Below, in pieces: positions 16,496-25,157 of a stretch of 64,000 bases of DNA (positions are counted from its first letter, which is position 1; the number at the start of each line of letters is the position of its first letter). The position numbers and the translations under genes are program-made. Below the pieces are notes generated by a model. That model was not told the origin of the DNA. It did not search any database and saw only the letters and a program-made list of their open reading frames with translations. This DNA is from an uncultured Collinsella sp. (GTDB taxonomy: Bacteria; Actinomycetota; Coriobacteriia; Coriobacteriales; Coriobacteriaceae), in NCBI GenBank assembly GCA_900542275.1, contig UQMW01000006.1, positions 1 through 64,000 on the forward strand, in the 5' to 3' direction.

Positions 16496-17032
16496 TTATT
16501 CGAGATGCTCTTCAATCCGAGCCCTAAGAAGGGCAATGGCTGTAGGTATTCCAATTGCGGCGGCTAATTCGGCTTTATCCAAAACCTGTATGCTAAAGCA
16601 CGATTGTTTATCACATTGAAGGACGATAACTGAAGATAGCTTCACTTCCTGTTGGCTGAATATATCGTAATCTCCAAATAGGAAGTTACCTTTTATTGCG
16701 TAATTCGGTATGTTCGTTACGCACTTCATCTCAAGTCTGTTTAGACCATAATCGAACACCGCAACTTCCTTGTGTTCGATGATGAGCGCAACCCTGGGCA
16801 TGTTGCTAAAGCCACCGTCGACGACAGTGAAGAGTTTTTCATTCGCATCGTCATAAACGGTATATTTAAGACTCGATAGCTGTCCTAGTGGACCCGTGAA
16901 CCCATGTCTTTTGATGTTGAGGTTGTCTCCCGCTGGGTTGATGAGAGCCAGAGTATGCGGATAAGGATTACCTTCAATTGAGATTCGATATTCGTTTGTA
17001 GCCGTCTTGCTCGATTTAGGACCAGTAGCCAT
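16496..17032 (-). CDS. Hypothetical protein in an AT-rich patch
   Basis: The 178-residue protein is not recognised with confidence. It has no signal peptide or membrane span and looks like a beta-rich protein (YRISIEGN, LKYTVYDDANEKLFTVVDGG, VAVFDYGLNRLEMKC). The alternation of strands and Gly turns recalls LURP-one/scramblase-like folds, but the match is weak. Codon use is visibly AT-richer than in its neighbours, pointing to recent transfer. The start is uncertain: ATG 17032 is preceded by an in-frame GTG and then a stop codon. Confidence 0.6.
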   Translation of the reverse strand: MATGPKSSKTATNEYRISIEGNPYPHTLALINPAGDNLNIKRHGFTGPLGQLSSLKYTVYDDANEKLFTVVDGGFSNMPRVALIIEHKEVAVFDYGLNRLEMKCVTNIPNYAIKGNFLFGDYDIFSQQEVKLSSVIVLQCDKQSCFSIQVLDKAELAAAIGIPTAIALLRARIEEHLE

Positions 17033-17341
17033 CACGCGTCATCGCCTCGATCGAATTGGAACCGTCTTCTACTTCGTGCGGAGAATTGCGCTGTACGTTG
17101 CGGTACATGCAGCTGCAATAACCGCATGGGCAATTTCTAACAAAATGAATGACGCTATTTGCTGCATGCATTTTATTTACTATAAAGTATCCTTTTATAA
17201 ACGTATTGTCAAACATATATTGCTAAAACAGAAACAATTTATAGACTGAGTTGGTCGTATTCTTTGGGCGATTGCTCCTATAATCTAGCCTTCGCTGCTG
17301 TCGGGAGGGAAGGACTGGGGCTCCGTTATTATGTTGAAACG

Positions 17342-17393
17342 CTTTAACACTTTTGACGTTCTCACGCGTTTTTTGTTTCAAAAGCGTTAGGAT
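17342..17393 (+). promoter_or_regulatory. Inverted repeat in the fucO promoter region
   Basis: The half sites aacgcttt (near 17339-17346) and aaagcgtt (near 17382-17390) are complementary and flank a -35-like ttgacg at 17354. This is a plausible operator for a sugar or redox regulator. Exact -10 and start site are unclear. Confidence 0.35.
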
Positions 17394-17447
17394 GGAACTT
17401 GCAGCGCGGGGCGTAATGGGTGCCCCGCACACGATGGGAGGCTATCA

Positions 17448-18614
17448 ATGGCTAATCGTTTCGTTCTCAACACCATTTCTTATCATGGTTCCGGCGCCAT
17501 CAAGGAGATCCCCGGCGAGCTCCAGCGTCGCGGCTACAAGAAGATCTTCGTCTGCTCCGACCCCGATCTGGTCAAGTTTGGCGTTACCGCTAAGGTGACC
17601 GACGAGCTCGACGCCGCCGGTATTGCTTGGAGCCTCTACTCCGAGATCAAGCCCAACCCCACTATCCAGAACGTCAAGGACGGCGTCGAGGCTTTCAAGG
17701 CCGCCGAGGCTGACGCTATCGTGACCATCGGTGGCGGCTCCTCCATGGATACCGCCAAGGCCATCGGCATCATCATCAACAACCCCGAGTTCGCCGATGT
17801 CCGCAGCCTCGAGGGTGTTGCTCCCACTAAGAACCACGCCGTGTTCACCATCGCTGTGCCGACGACCGCCGGTACCGCCGCCGAGGTGACCATCAACTAC
17901 GTCATCACCGACCCCGAGAAGGTCCGCAAGTTCGTGTGCGTCGACACCAACGACGCCCCCGAGGTCGCCGTCGTCGACCCCGATATGATGGCTTCCATGC
18001 CCGCCGGCCTGACCGCCTCTACCGGCATGGACGCTCTGACCCACGCCATCGAGGGCTACACCACCAAGGGCGCTTGGGAGCTCTCCGACATGTTCCACTT
18101 TGAGGCTATTAAGCTGATCAGCGAGAACCTGCGTGACTCCGTCGCCGAGGCCAAGTCCGGCCAGCCCGGCTCCGGCCGCGAGGGCATGGCCCTTGGCCAG
18201 TATGTCGCCGGCATGGGCTTCTCCAACGTTGGCCTGGGCATCGACCATGCCATGGCTCACACCCTGTCCGCTCACTACGACACCCCGCACGGCGTCGCTT
18301 GCGCCATGCTGCTGCCGATTGCCATGGAGTTCAACAAGCCGGTTTGCGCTGAGCGCCTGGCCAAGGTTGCCGTTGCCATGGGTGTTGACACCACGGGCAT
18401 GAGCACCGACGAGGCTGCCGACGCCGCTATCGCCGCCGTCAAGCAGCTCTCCGCCGACGTGAACATCCCGCATGTCTGCGAGGCCATGAAGGCCGACGAG
18501 ATCGAGGTCCTGGCCAAGGACGCCATGGCTGACGCCTGCTTCCCGGGCAACCCGCGCGAGGCGACGCTCGACGACGTCATCGAGCTCTTCAAGAAGATCT
18601 GCCCGGCTGCCTAA
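17448..18614 (+). CDS. fucO: Lactaldehyde reductase / iron-containing alcohol dehydrogenase
   Basis: The 388-residue protein follows FucO along its full length. It has the NAD-binding GGGSSMDTAKAIG, the family stretches NNPEFADVRSLEG, PTTAGTAAEVTINYVITD and EEMALGQ-like YVAGMGFSNVGLG, and the iron ligands Asp and His in GMDALTHAIEG plus DHAMAHTL and DTPHGVA. FucO reduces L-lactaldehyde to 1,2-propanediol with NADH during anaerobic fucose or rhamnose use. No fucose genes lie nearby, so the physiological substrate could be another aldehyde. ATG 17448 has gggagg upstream. The gene stands alone between AT-rich DNA and a long inverted repeat. Confidence 0.88.
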   Translation: MANRFVLNTISYHGSGAIKEIPGELQRRGYKKIFVCSDPDLVKFGVTAKVTDELDAAGIAWSLYSEIKPNPTIQNVKDGVEAFKAAEADAIVTIGGGSSMDTAKAIGIIINNPEFADVRSLEGVAPTKNHAVFTIAVPTTAGTAAEVTINYVITDPEKVRKFVCVDTNDAPEVAVVDPDMMASMPAGLTASTGMDALTHAIEGYTTKGAWELSDMFHFEAIKLISENLRDSVAEAKSGQPGSGREGMALGQYVAGMGFSNVGLGIDHAMAHTLSAHYDTPHGVACAMLLPIAMEFNKPVCAERLAKVAVAMGVDTTGMSTDEAADAAIAAVKQLSADVNIPHVCEAMKADEIEVLAKDAMADACFPGNPREATLDDVIELFKKICPAA

Positions 18615-18621
18615 CCTGGTT

Positions 18622-18749
18622 CGGCGGGCCCCGCCCGTTAGCCCCAGAATCGTCCTCGGACATGTCGGAGGCCCCGCTGCGCACTACGTGCGGCGGGGCC
18701 TCCTTCTGTCCTGCGGAAAGATTCTGGGGCTAACGGGCGGGGCCCGCCG
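18622..18749 (+). terminator. Nested terminator: 30-bp perfect outer inverted repeat with inner hairpin
   Basis: Bases 18622-18651 pair perfectly with 18720-18749. Inside, 18667-18677 pairs perfectly with 18693-18703 and is followed by ttct. The inner hairpin is a likely terminator of fucO. The long outer arms are unusual for a simple terminator and may mark a mobile or dispersed element. Confidence 0.75.
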
Positions 18750-18876
18750 GCTCGTTGTCGTGGCGGGCGCTGTTCGGAAGAGCTCGATGGGTCATCTCGC
18801 TGGGTAAATATTTGTGCGTGATGGTATCGTTGTTGGGGCTTTTACTGATTACGGGATGTTGACTTTGGAGTTGTGG

Positions 18877-19908
18877 ATGGTGTCCCAAATGGATTCTACG
18901 CTTGGTTTTATTACTGACCAGCTTAAGGCGCTGACTTCTATTGCCTCGCCTACGGGCTTTACTCGTGCGGCGACTGATTATCTGATGGAAACCCTGCGCG
19001 ATATGGGCTTTGAGCCCGAGCGCTCCAATAAGGGCAATGTGCTGGTTGAGCTCGGCGGCGAGGGTGAGCCGCTCGTGTTGGCGAGCCATGTCGACACGCT
19101 TGGCGCCATGGTGCGATCCATTAAGGACAATGGCCGCCTGCGTCCGACGACGCTCGGTGGGCACCAGTGGTCCACGGCCGATGGCGAGAACTGCACCGTC
19201 TACACGCGTGGCGGCAAGGTCTACACAGGCGTGGTCCTCAATACCGAGCCTTCGGCGCACGTGGCCGACGAGCCGGTCAAGACCATCGAGAAGAATATGG
19301 AAATCCTGCTCGATGAGAATGTCGACAGCAAGGACGACGTACTTGAGCTGGGCATTCAGACTGGTGACATCATCGCTATGGATCCGCGCACCACGGTGAC
19401 GGAGAGCGGCTACATCAAGAGTCGTTTCCTTGACGACAAGCTGTCCGCGTCGATTCTGCTGGGTTTGGCCCGCGCCGTTGCTGGCGGCGAGGTGACGCTT
19501 TCGCGCAAGGTATCGCTGCTCTTTACCGTGTACGAGGAGGTCGGTCACGGCGGCGCCTTCGTGCCGGCCGACACGCGCGAGATGATCAGCGTGGACATGG
19601 GTTGCGTGGGTGACGACCTTGGCTGCACCGAGCGCATGGTTTCGATTTGCGCCAAGGATTCGGGCGGTCCGTACAACTACGACCTGGTAACCACGCTGTC
19701 TAATATCGCGCGCGAGCTGGAGCTCGATTACGCCATCGACGTGTACCCGCACTACGGTTCGGACGTCGAGGCCACGCTTTCGGCCGGTTACGACATTCGC
19801 CATGGTCTGATCGGCCCCGGCGTGTACGCGAGCCACAACTACGAGCGCAGCCACATCGACGGTGTGCGTAACACCTTTGAGCTGGTCCGCGCCTACGTGC
19901 AGCGCTAA
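18877..19908 (+). CDS. M42-family metallopeptidase (glutamyl aminopeptidase/endoglucanase-like)
   Basis: The 343-residue protein has the M42 motifs: ASHVDTLG (first metal His and Asp), a bridging Asp in FLDDKLSA, the catalytic Glu pair in VYEEVGHGG, and VDMGCVGDD and SHNYERSH near the end. M42 enzymes form large tetrahedral dodecamers in the cytoplasm and remove N-terminal residues from peptides. ATG 18877 is preferred because ttggag lies 7 bases upstream; ATG 18889 is possible. It is a single-gene unit with its own terminator. Confidence 0.87.
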   Translation: MVSQMDSTLGFITDQLKALTSIASPTGFTRAATDYLMETLRDMGFEPERSNKGNVLVELGGEGEPLVLASHVDTLGAMVRSIKDNGRLRPTTLGGHQWSTADGENCTVYTRGGKVYTGVVLNTEPSAHVADEPVKTIEKNMEILLDENVDSKDDVLELGIQTGDIIAMDPRTTVTESGYIKSRFLDDKLSASILLGLARAVAGGEVTLSRKVSLLFTVYEEVGHGGAFVPADTREMISVDMGCVGDDLGCTERMVSICAKDSGGPYNYDLVTTLSNIARELELDYAIDVYPHYGSDVEATLSAGYDIRHGLIGPGVYASHNYERSHIDGVRNTFELVRAYVQR

Positions 19909-19941
19909 GGAAGCAGTTTGCGACTCGGCTGACCAATCGCT

Positions 19942-19967
19942 AAGGCCCGATTTCTCGGGCCTTTTTT
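19942..19967 (+). terminator. Rho-independent terminator of the M42 gene
   Basis: A perfect 9-bp stem aaggcccga/tcgggcctt with a 4-base loop runs directly into a T tract. Confidence 0.9.
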
Positions 19968-19994
19968 CGCTTTAGGTCGTTTAGTATTATGATG

Positions 19995-20029
19995 TAAGTA
20001 ATCTATTAACTAAACACGTAAATTACTTA
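19995..20029 (+). promoter_or_regulatory. Inverted repeat, candidate autoregulatory operator of the HipA-like gene
   Basis: The arms taagtaat (19995-20002) and attactta (20022-20029) are perfectly complementary, in a locally AT-rich stretch just before the ribosome site. The downstream protein has its own DNA-binding domain, so self-repression is plausible. Confidence 0.5.
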
Positions 20030-20046
20030 ACGAGGTGATGCGGTGT

Positions 20047-21420
20047 ATGGATACGTCTGAGTACTTATCTATGGGTGATGCCGCCCGCCTGTTGGGCGTT
20101 ACGAAAGCCCTCATATCGCAACTTGCCGCATCGGGGACGCTTGTGTGCGATATTGTGGGCGGCCGGAAGATGGTCGAGTACAATTCTGCGACCGCCTACC
20201 AAAAGGTCCGCAAGCGAGGACGCCGTCCTGCGGCCGATGTGGGACGCAAGTTTACGCTGATGTCGGCCGACCATGAGGTCGCGCATGTCTCATTTGATCC
20301 GACGCGTGAGTTTCCCTTCGAAATCGCCGAGGTCCTCGATGCGCAACGAATGCCGTTTGGCACATGCTCGAGCTCTTCTCCTACGGTGAATAAACGGGAG
20401 CTCAACGTGTGGTGGAGCCATCGGTCGGTGCCTGACGTTCGCCCTGGACTCGTCTCGCGCTATCGTGAACTGGGAATTGCCAGTGGCATCGAGGTTCCGG
20501 TTCGGTGCCTGGGCTTATCGCTTTCGGATTGTTATTGGCTGCGGCCGGCCGATTGCGCCGAACTCAAATGGCAAAGCATCAATTACTTCGAGAATGATTT
20601 TGAGCGATCGGCGCCCGAAGAGCGTTCGGGTTGGCTGGAGGGCATCGGTCTTAAAAATCCTGATAACACGTCCGAGGGCGAGCTCCCTAAATCGTGGATG
20701 ATCCGAAACGGCATTCGCGTTTTGGCTAAAGGGTGCGGGATGGACGACCAACGGCCCTTTAACGAGGCAGTTGCAACGGCTCTGCATCGTCGCTTGCTTT
20801 CCAAGGGGGAGTTTGTTCCTTACACGGTTGAGCGCATGTTCGATGGCCCTGTGTGTCTGTGCGACGACTTTCTTGACGGCCGCGAGGAATATGTTCCGGC
20901 TGTTTACGTTAAGGGCGCATTTGGTAGCCAGCGGGGAAACTCGACATACGATCGATACTGTTGCTACCTCGGCAAGCATGGTGTCGATGAGGCCGCTGTG
21001 AGAAGGTCTATGTCGCAGATGATTGTCTGCGATGCCCTTTTGGCCAACAGCGACCGCCATTGGCGAAACTTCGGCATCATCCGCAATGTCGACACCCTGG
21101 AGATAAAACCTGCTCCGCTGTTCGATAGCGGCAACTGCCTGTGGTACAACGTACCAACTGCCGTGCTCGCAGCTGGGGAGTTTGGGTTTTCCGCTAAGCC
21201 GTTTGGGCCCGACCCTTCCGTCCAGCTGGCGCTTGCGGATTTGCTCGATTGGTTCGATTCATCGCGGCTCAACGGATTTGTTGATGAAGCGATCGAGATT
21301 CTTTCGCAGAGCGAGTGGGCGACGGCGGAGGGTCGACTCGAGGCCATTCACCGCGGCCTTGAGCGTCGCGTAATCGAGGTTGGTGCCGCTGTTGAGGTAC
21401 TTCGACACGTGCAGCGATAA
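20047..21420 (+). CDS. HTH domain fused to a HipA-like kinase domain
   Basis: The 457-residue protein starts with a MerR/excisionase-type helix-turn-helix (YLSMGDAARLLGVTKALISQLAASG). The C-terminal half is HipA-like: LLANSDRHWRNFG near residue 335 carries the catalytic Asp and Asn of the kinase, and LFDSGNCLW near 358 resembles the metal-binding DxG. HipA kinases phosphorylate aminoacyl-tRNA synthetases or other targets and are held by a separate HipB repressor. Here the DNA-binding part is in the same chain and no hipB-like gene is adjacent. ATG 20047 has gaggtg 9 bases upstream. Target and toxicity are unknown. Confidence 0.7.
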   Translation: MDTSEYLSMGDAARLLGVTKALISQLAASGTLVCDIVGGRKMVEYNSATAYQKVRKRGRRPAADVGRKFTLMSADHEVAHVSFDPTREFPFEIAEVLDAQRMPFGTCSSSSPTVNKRELNVWWSHRSVPDVRPGLVSRYRELGIASGIEVPVRCLGLSLSDCYWLRPADCAELKWQSINYFENDFERSAPEERSGWLEGIGLKNPDNTSEGELPKSWMIRNGIRVLAKGCGMDDQRPFNEAVATALHRRLLSKGEFVPYTVERMFDGPVCLCDDFLDGREEYVPAVYVKGAFGSQRGNSTYDRYCCYLGKHGVDEAAVRRSMSQMIVCDALLANSDRHWRNFGIIRNVDTLEIKPAPLFDSGNCLWYNVPTAVLAAGEFGFSAKPFGPDPSVQLALADLLDWFDSSRLNGFVDEAIEILSQSEWATAEGRLEAIHRGLERRVIEVGAAVEVLRHVQR

Positions 21421-21428
21421 ACCCGCGG

Positions 21429-22529
21429 CTACTTAAGCGCGCCGGTCACGGTGCCGCCGCCCAGGACGATGTCGCCCCGATAGACGACGACGGCCTGTCC
21501 GGGGGCGATGGCGCGCTGCGGCTCGTCAAAGGTCAGCAACATTTGCCCGTCTTCGCCGCGCGTAAGGGTCGCTGCCTGGTCTTTCTGTCGGTAGCGGTAC
21601 TTGGCGCCCACGCGAATGCCGCCGGCATCGAGCTCGGCCTCCATGCACTCTGCCGGCGCGCTCCAGATCCACTCATTGGCAGTTAGCGCCGCCGCGGTTA
21701 GGTCCTCGGCTTCGCCCAGATGCACAATGTTGTTGGCGGCGTCGACGCCCGTTACGTACACGGGATGCGCCATCGCGACGCCCAGGCCCTTGCGCTGGCC
21801 GATGGTATAGCGCAACGCGCCGTTGTGGCGTCCGACCACGCTGCCGTCGCGCCATACGATATCGCCCGGTGTAGCGGGATGTCCGCACCGACGCTCGATA
21901 TAGCCCGCATAGTCGCCATCCGCGATAAAGCAGATGTCCTCGCTTTCGGCCTTCTTGGCGTTGGCAAAGCCCTGCTCGGCGGCAATGCGGCGCACGTCGT
22001 GCTCCTTGTCCAGGCCTGCCAGCGGAAAGATCGTGTGCGCCAGGCGCTCCTGCGTAAGCGAATATAAAAAGTAGCTTTGGTCCTTTTTAGGGTCCTCGCC
22101 GCGATGCAGCTGCCAGGTTCCGTCGGACGCCTGGCTCGTTTTGGCGTAGTGACCTGTGGCGATGTAATCGCAGCCCATATTGAGTGCCGCATCGAGCAGC
22201 GCGCCAAACTTAATATGGCGGTTGCAGATGATGCACGGGTTAGGCGTCAGCCCCTCCTGGTAGGCGTTCACAAAGCGTTCGATCACGTTGCGGTCGAAGG
22301 TTTGCTGCAAGTCGAGCACGTGATGGGGTATCCCCAGGCGCTCGGCGACGGCCTTTGCATCGGCGATGTCGCGGTCGACCTTACTCATGCCCGTGGTGGG
22401 ATCGGGCGCGGGGCAGGTGAGGCGCATGGTGGCACCGACACATTCGTAACCCTGACTTTTGAGCAGATACGCGGTCACGCTGGAATCGACGCCGCCGCTC
22501 ATGGCGACGAGCACGCGCTTGTTGTGCAT
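21429..22529 (-). CDS. mnmA: tRNA-specific 2-thiouridylase MnmA
   Basis: The 366-residue enzyme puts sulfur on U34 of tRNA-Lys, -Glu and -Gln. It has the ATP pyrophosphatase loop SGGVDSS (11-17), the catalytic Cys102 in NPCIICNRH and the partner Cys200 in SEDICFIADGDY, then the C-terminal beta-barrel domain. Length is normal. The start has aaggag upstream. It lies after cysK on the same strand; cysteine is the sulfur source for thiolation, so the pairing makes sense, but a terminator separates them. Confidence 0.95.
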   Translation of the reverse strand: MHNKRVLVAMSGGVDSSVTAYLLKSQGYECVGATMRLTCPAPDPTTGMSKVDRDIADAKAVAERLGIPHHVLDLQQTFDRNVIERFVNAYQEGLTPNPCIICNRHIKFGALLDAALNMGCDYIATGHYAKTSQASDGTWQLHRGEDPKKDQSYFLYSLTQERLAHTIFPLAGLDKEHDVRRIAAEQGFANAKKAESEDICFIADGDYAGYIERRCGHPATPGDIVWRDGSVVGRHNGALRYTIGQRKGLGVAMAHPVYVTGVDAANNIVHLGEAEDLTAAALTANEWIWSAPAECMEAELDAGGIRVGAKYRYRQKDQAATLTRGEDGQMLLTFDEPQRAIAPGQAVVVYRGDIVLGGGTVTGALK

Positions 22530-22554
22530 GGGGAGGTTCTCCTTGGTGGCATGT

Positions 22555-22597
22555 GGCCAAAAAAGAAAAGCGGCGCGGGAGGCTGGTTCCGCGCCGC
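22555..22597 (-). terminator. Terminator downstream of cysK
   Basis: On the minus strand a perfect 9-bp stem gcggcgcgg/ccgcgccgc is followed by ttttcttttttgg. It should end the cysK transcript before mnmA. Confidence 0.85.
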
Positions 22598-22709
22598 AGA
22601 CATTGTAGCAAGTTCGGGCGTCCTGTGGGACACCCTGTTGGGATGAGCTCAGGCTGCCAGAAGAGAGGGGAGACCGGCGTGCCTTGGACTCGTTCTAGGA
22701 ACGAGAGCT

Positions 22710-23648
22710 CTAGTCCTGGAAGAGTGCCGTGGACAGGTAGCGCTCGCCGGTGTCGGCGAGCAGCGCCACGATGGTCTTGCCCTCGTTCTCGGGGCGCTTG
22801 GCCAGCTGCAGTGCGGCCCACACGGCGGCGCCGGACGAAATGCCCACGAGCACGCCCTCCTTGTGGCCCACGGCGCGGCCGGTGGCAAAGGCGTCGTCGT
22901 TCTCGACGGGGATGATCTCGTCGTAGACCTGGGTGTCGAGGACGTCGGGCACAAAGCCGGCACCGATACCCTGGATCTTGTGCGGGCCGGCCTGGCCTTT
23001 AGAGAGCACCGGGGAGGTGGCGGGCTCGACGGCGACGACCTGAATCTCGGGGTTTTGCTCCTTGAGGAACTCGCCCACGCCGGTCACGGTGCCGCCGGTG
23101 CCGACGCCGGCGACGAAGATGTCGACCTCGCCGTCGGTGTCATTCCAGATCTCGGGGCCAGTCGTGGCCTTGTGGATGGCGGGGTTGGCGGGGTTTACAA
23201 ACTGGCCGGCGATAATGCTGTTGGGGGTCTCCTTCTGCAGTTCCTCGGCCTTGGCGATGGCCCCCTTCATGCCCTTGGAACCGTCGGTGAGCACGAGCTG
23301 TGCGCCGTATGCCTGCATAAGTTTGCGGCGCTCGACGGACATAGTCTCGGGCATGGTGATGATCACCTTGTAGCCGCGAGCCGCCGCCACCGAGGCGATG
23401 CCGACGCCGGTATTGCCGCTCGTGGGCTCGATGATGGTGTAGTCGCCGCCGCGCACGAGCTTGCCGGCCTTCTCGGCCTCGTCGATCATGTTCTTGGCGA
23501 CGCGGTCTTTGACGGAGCCGGCGGGGTTGAAGTACTCGAGCTTGACGAGCACGCGGGCCTTGAGGTCCTCATCGGCCTCAAAGTGAGTGAGTTCCAGAAG
23601 CGGGGTGTGGCCGATAAGCTGATCGATGGACGTGCAAACCTTGCTCAT
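22710..23648 (-). CDS. cysK: Cysteine synthase A (O-acetylserine sulfhydrylase)
   Basis: The 312-residue PLP enzyme makes cysteine from O-acetylserine and sulfide. Lys47 in NPAGSVKDR binds [14 protein letters not shown] is the substrate loop and [11 protein letters not shown] the phosphate-binding loop. Length is normal. The start has ggagg upstream. The promoter faces that of the Rrf2 regulator at 23902, and a palindrome in the leader suggests control by it, as CymR and related Rrf2 proteins do for cysteine genes. Confidence 0.95.
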   Translation of the reverse strand: MSKVCTSIDQLIGHTPLLELTHFEADEDLKARVLVKLEYFNPAGSVKDRVAKNMIDEAEKAGKLVRGGDYTIIEPTSGNTGVGIASVAAARGYKVIITMPETMSVERRKLMQAYGAQLVLTDGSKGMKGAIAKAEELQKETPNSIIAGQFVNPANPAIHKATTGPEIWNDTDGEVDIFVAGVGTGGTVTGVGEFLKEQNPEIQVVAVEPATSPVLSKGQAGPHKIQGIGAGFVPDVLDTQVYDEIIPVENDDAFATGRAVGHKEGVLVGISSGAAVWAALQLAKRPENEGKTIVALLADTGERYLSTALFQD

Positions 23649-23712
23649 GGTGAACCTCCAAAGTGTTCAAATGACTGGATACCGTGTGGTTTTACGGTGT
23701 ATGTAACAGCGA

Positions 23713-23733
23713 AACCCATAAACCTTATGGGTT
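23713..23733. promoter_or_regulatory. Palindromic operator candidate in the cysK leader
   Basis: The arms aacccataa (23713-23721) and ttatgggtt (23725-23733) are perfectly complementary with a 3-base spacer. It lies about 16-36 bases downstream of the predicted cysK start site. It could be bound by the divergent Rrf2 regulator, or fold as a leader hairpin. Confidence 0.55.
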
Positions 23734-23755
23734 GTTCTTTTTGCTGTTGGCAAGC

Positions 23756-23784
23756 ATAGTAGACAGTAAAGCCTAGTAACGCAA
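23756..23784 (-). promoter_or_regulatory. Candidate cysK promoter
   Basis: On the minus strand, TTGCGT (23784-23779) and TACTAT (23761-23756) are separated by exactly 17 bases. Confidence 0.55.
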
Positions 23785-23901
23785 TAGGAAATAGAAGATT
23801 ATTACGAGTCGATTAACCAGCTTGACGGGAATAGGTATTCTCAAAACCAATTTTTCGGCTAGAATTTCTACGAATTAAAAGACCGAAAGGCAGCTATATA
23901 T

Positions 23902-24330
23902 ATGTTGGTTTCCACAAAGGGCAGATATGCCCTGCGCGTTATGGTCGACCTGGCCGAGCATCAGGCGGCAGGCCGCATTCCCCTCAAAGAGATCGCCGCG
24001 CGTCAGGGGATTTCGGAGAAATATCTGGAGAACATTTTGGCCACGCTCGTGCGCGCCAATATGCTCTCGGGCATGCGCGGCAAAGGCGGCGGCTATGTGC
24101 TCACGCGCCCGCCCGAGCAGTACACGGTGGGCGAGATCTTGCGCCTGACCGAGGGCAGCCTGGCACCAGTCGCATGCCTGGACGGCGACTGCAAGGGCTG
24201 TTCACGTTCGGATGAGTGTCCCACACTCGACGTGTGGAAGAACCTGGACAAGCTCATCAACGACTACCTCGACGGCGTGACGCTCGATCAACTCGTTGCC
24301 CCCAACGAGGGCTACGACTACGTAATCTAG
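23902..24330 (+). CDS. Rrf2-family transcriptional regulator (IscR/CymR-like)
   Basis: The 142-residue protein has the Rrf2 winged helix (STKGRYALRVMVDLA, ISEKYLENILATLVRANML, GKGGGYVL). Cysteines at 92, 97, 100 and 106 could hold an Fe-S cluster, although the spacing differs from classic IscR. It is divergent from cysK and no isc or suf genes are in view, so it may sense sulfur or cysteine supply as CymR does. A short palindrome gaataggtattc near 23829 lies in its own promoter region. Confidence 0.85.
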   Translation: MLVSTKGRYALRVMVDLAEHQAAGRIPLKEIAARQGISEKYLENILATLVRANMLSGMRGKGGGYVLTRPPEQYTVGEILRLTEGSLAPVACLDGDCKGCSRSDECPTLDVWKNLDKLINDYLDGVTLDQLVAPNEGYDYVI

Positions 24331-24398
24331 CCCCACCTGCCATTTGGGGATGGGGCAGAAATGGTAGATTTTCTTGCCCTCTGAGGCTTGATAAAGAA

Positions 24399-24436
24399 GA
24401 AGGCCGCCCATCGTTGCGATGGACGGCCTTCATTTT
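24399..24436. terminator. Bidirectional terminator between convergent genes
   Basis: The stem aaggccg/cggcctt continues into ccatcg/cgatgg with one bulged position. T-rich sequence follows on both strands, serving the Rrf2 gene and the convergent membrane protein gene. Confidence 0.75.
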
Positions 24437-24467
24437 GGCGTGTTGTGGCGGTCCGTATCCGGTCGTT

Positions 24468-24833
24468 TTAGTTCCTGGCGATGCTGTCGAGAATGCTGCG
24501 CATGATGGATACCAGGATGCTGCCCATAAAGGCCGATCCAAAGCTGGCAATGGAGATACCCGCTCCCAGCAGATTGACCGACAGGTAGCTGGCCAGCTCG
24601 AGCATAAAGCTGTTGACTACGAGCTGAAAAATACCAAGCGTGATAATAGTGAGCGGCAGCGAGATGACCGTCAGGAACGGCTTGACGAGCGAGTCGACGA
24701 TGTTGAGGAACAGTCCCACGAAGGCAAAGCAGAGCCAGGCGTCGGCCATGCCGAAGGGCTGAATGCCGGGGACGAGAAACGTTGCGATCGCGATGGCGAT
24801 TGAGGTCAAAAGCCAGTTGAGTAAAAAGCGCAT
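24468..24833 (-). CDS. Small four-span membrane protein, phage-holin-4_2/YvlD type
   Basis: The 121-residue protein has four hydrophobic helices and the family pattern FVGLFLNIVDSLVKPFLTVISLPLTI and ITLGIFQLVVNSFML. Despite the name, these chromosomal proteins are not tied to phages; YvlD belongs to a cell-envelope stress operon in Bacillus. The function here is unknown. It is flanked by a terminator and a 320-bp upstream space. Confidence 0.8.
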   Translation of the reverse strand: MRFLLNWLLTSIAIAIATFLVPGIQPFGMADAWLCFAFVGLFLNIVDSLVKPFLTVISLPLTIITLGIFQLVVNSFMLELASYLSVNLLGAGISIASFGSAFMGSILVSIMRSILDSIARN

Positions 24834-25157
24834 GGTGGGAATCCTTTCTTGCGCAGGGTGCGTCGGTGTCGCGTGAAGCGGTTTGCTGCGGCGGCTTGGA
24901 CGGCCGCTCGGGTGTGCCGCCTTGTTCGGCCGCCCATTGTCTCAGATATTCGTGGAGCTTACGTGCGCATTCGGTTTCAAAACGGCGTTCGTCCTGAAAA
25001 ACGCGCCGCTGGCAGAGAGTCTTGTCGCTTTAGTTTGGTGGTGTGCTACACTGCTACGGGCAAAAGCCACAGGCGTTGCCCTATTGCATAGAACGGGCGA
25101 ACGATGCCCGATGTCAGTATCAACTTCGATGCCTTATGGCGGGTTTGGCGGTGATCG
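24834..25157. other. Divergent intergenic region
   Basis: No gene is seen. A candidate -10 TGCTACACT near 25045 could drive the YerC-like gene; the -35 is unclear. Nothing else is recognised. Confidence 0.4.

Noticed and set aside
17016..17216. 66-codon minus-strand frame with CPCGYCSC
   Set aside because: The Cys cluster is tempting and it overlaps the start of the 16496 gene, but it has no ribosome site and no matching family.
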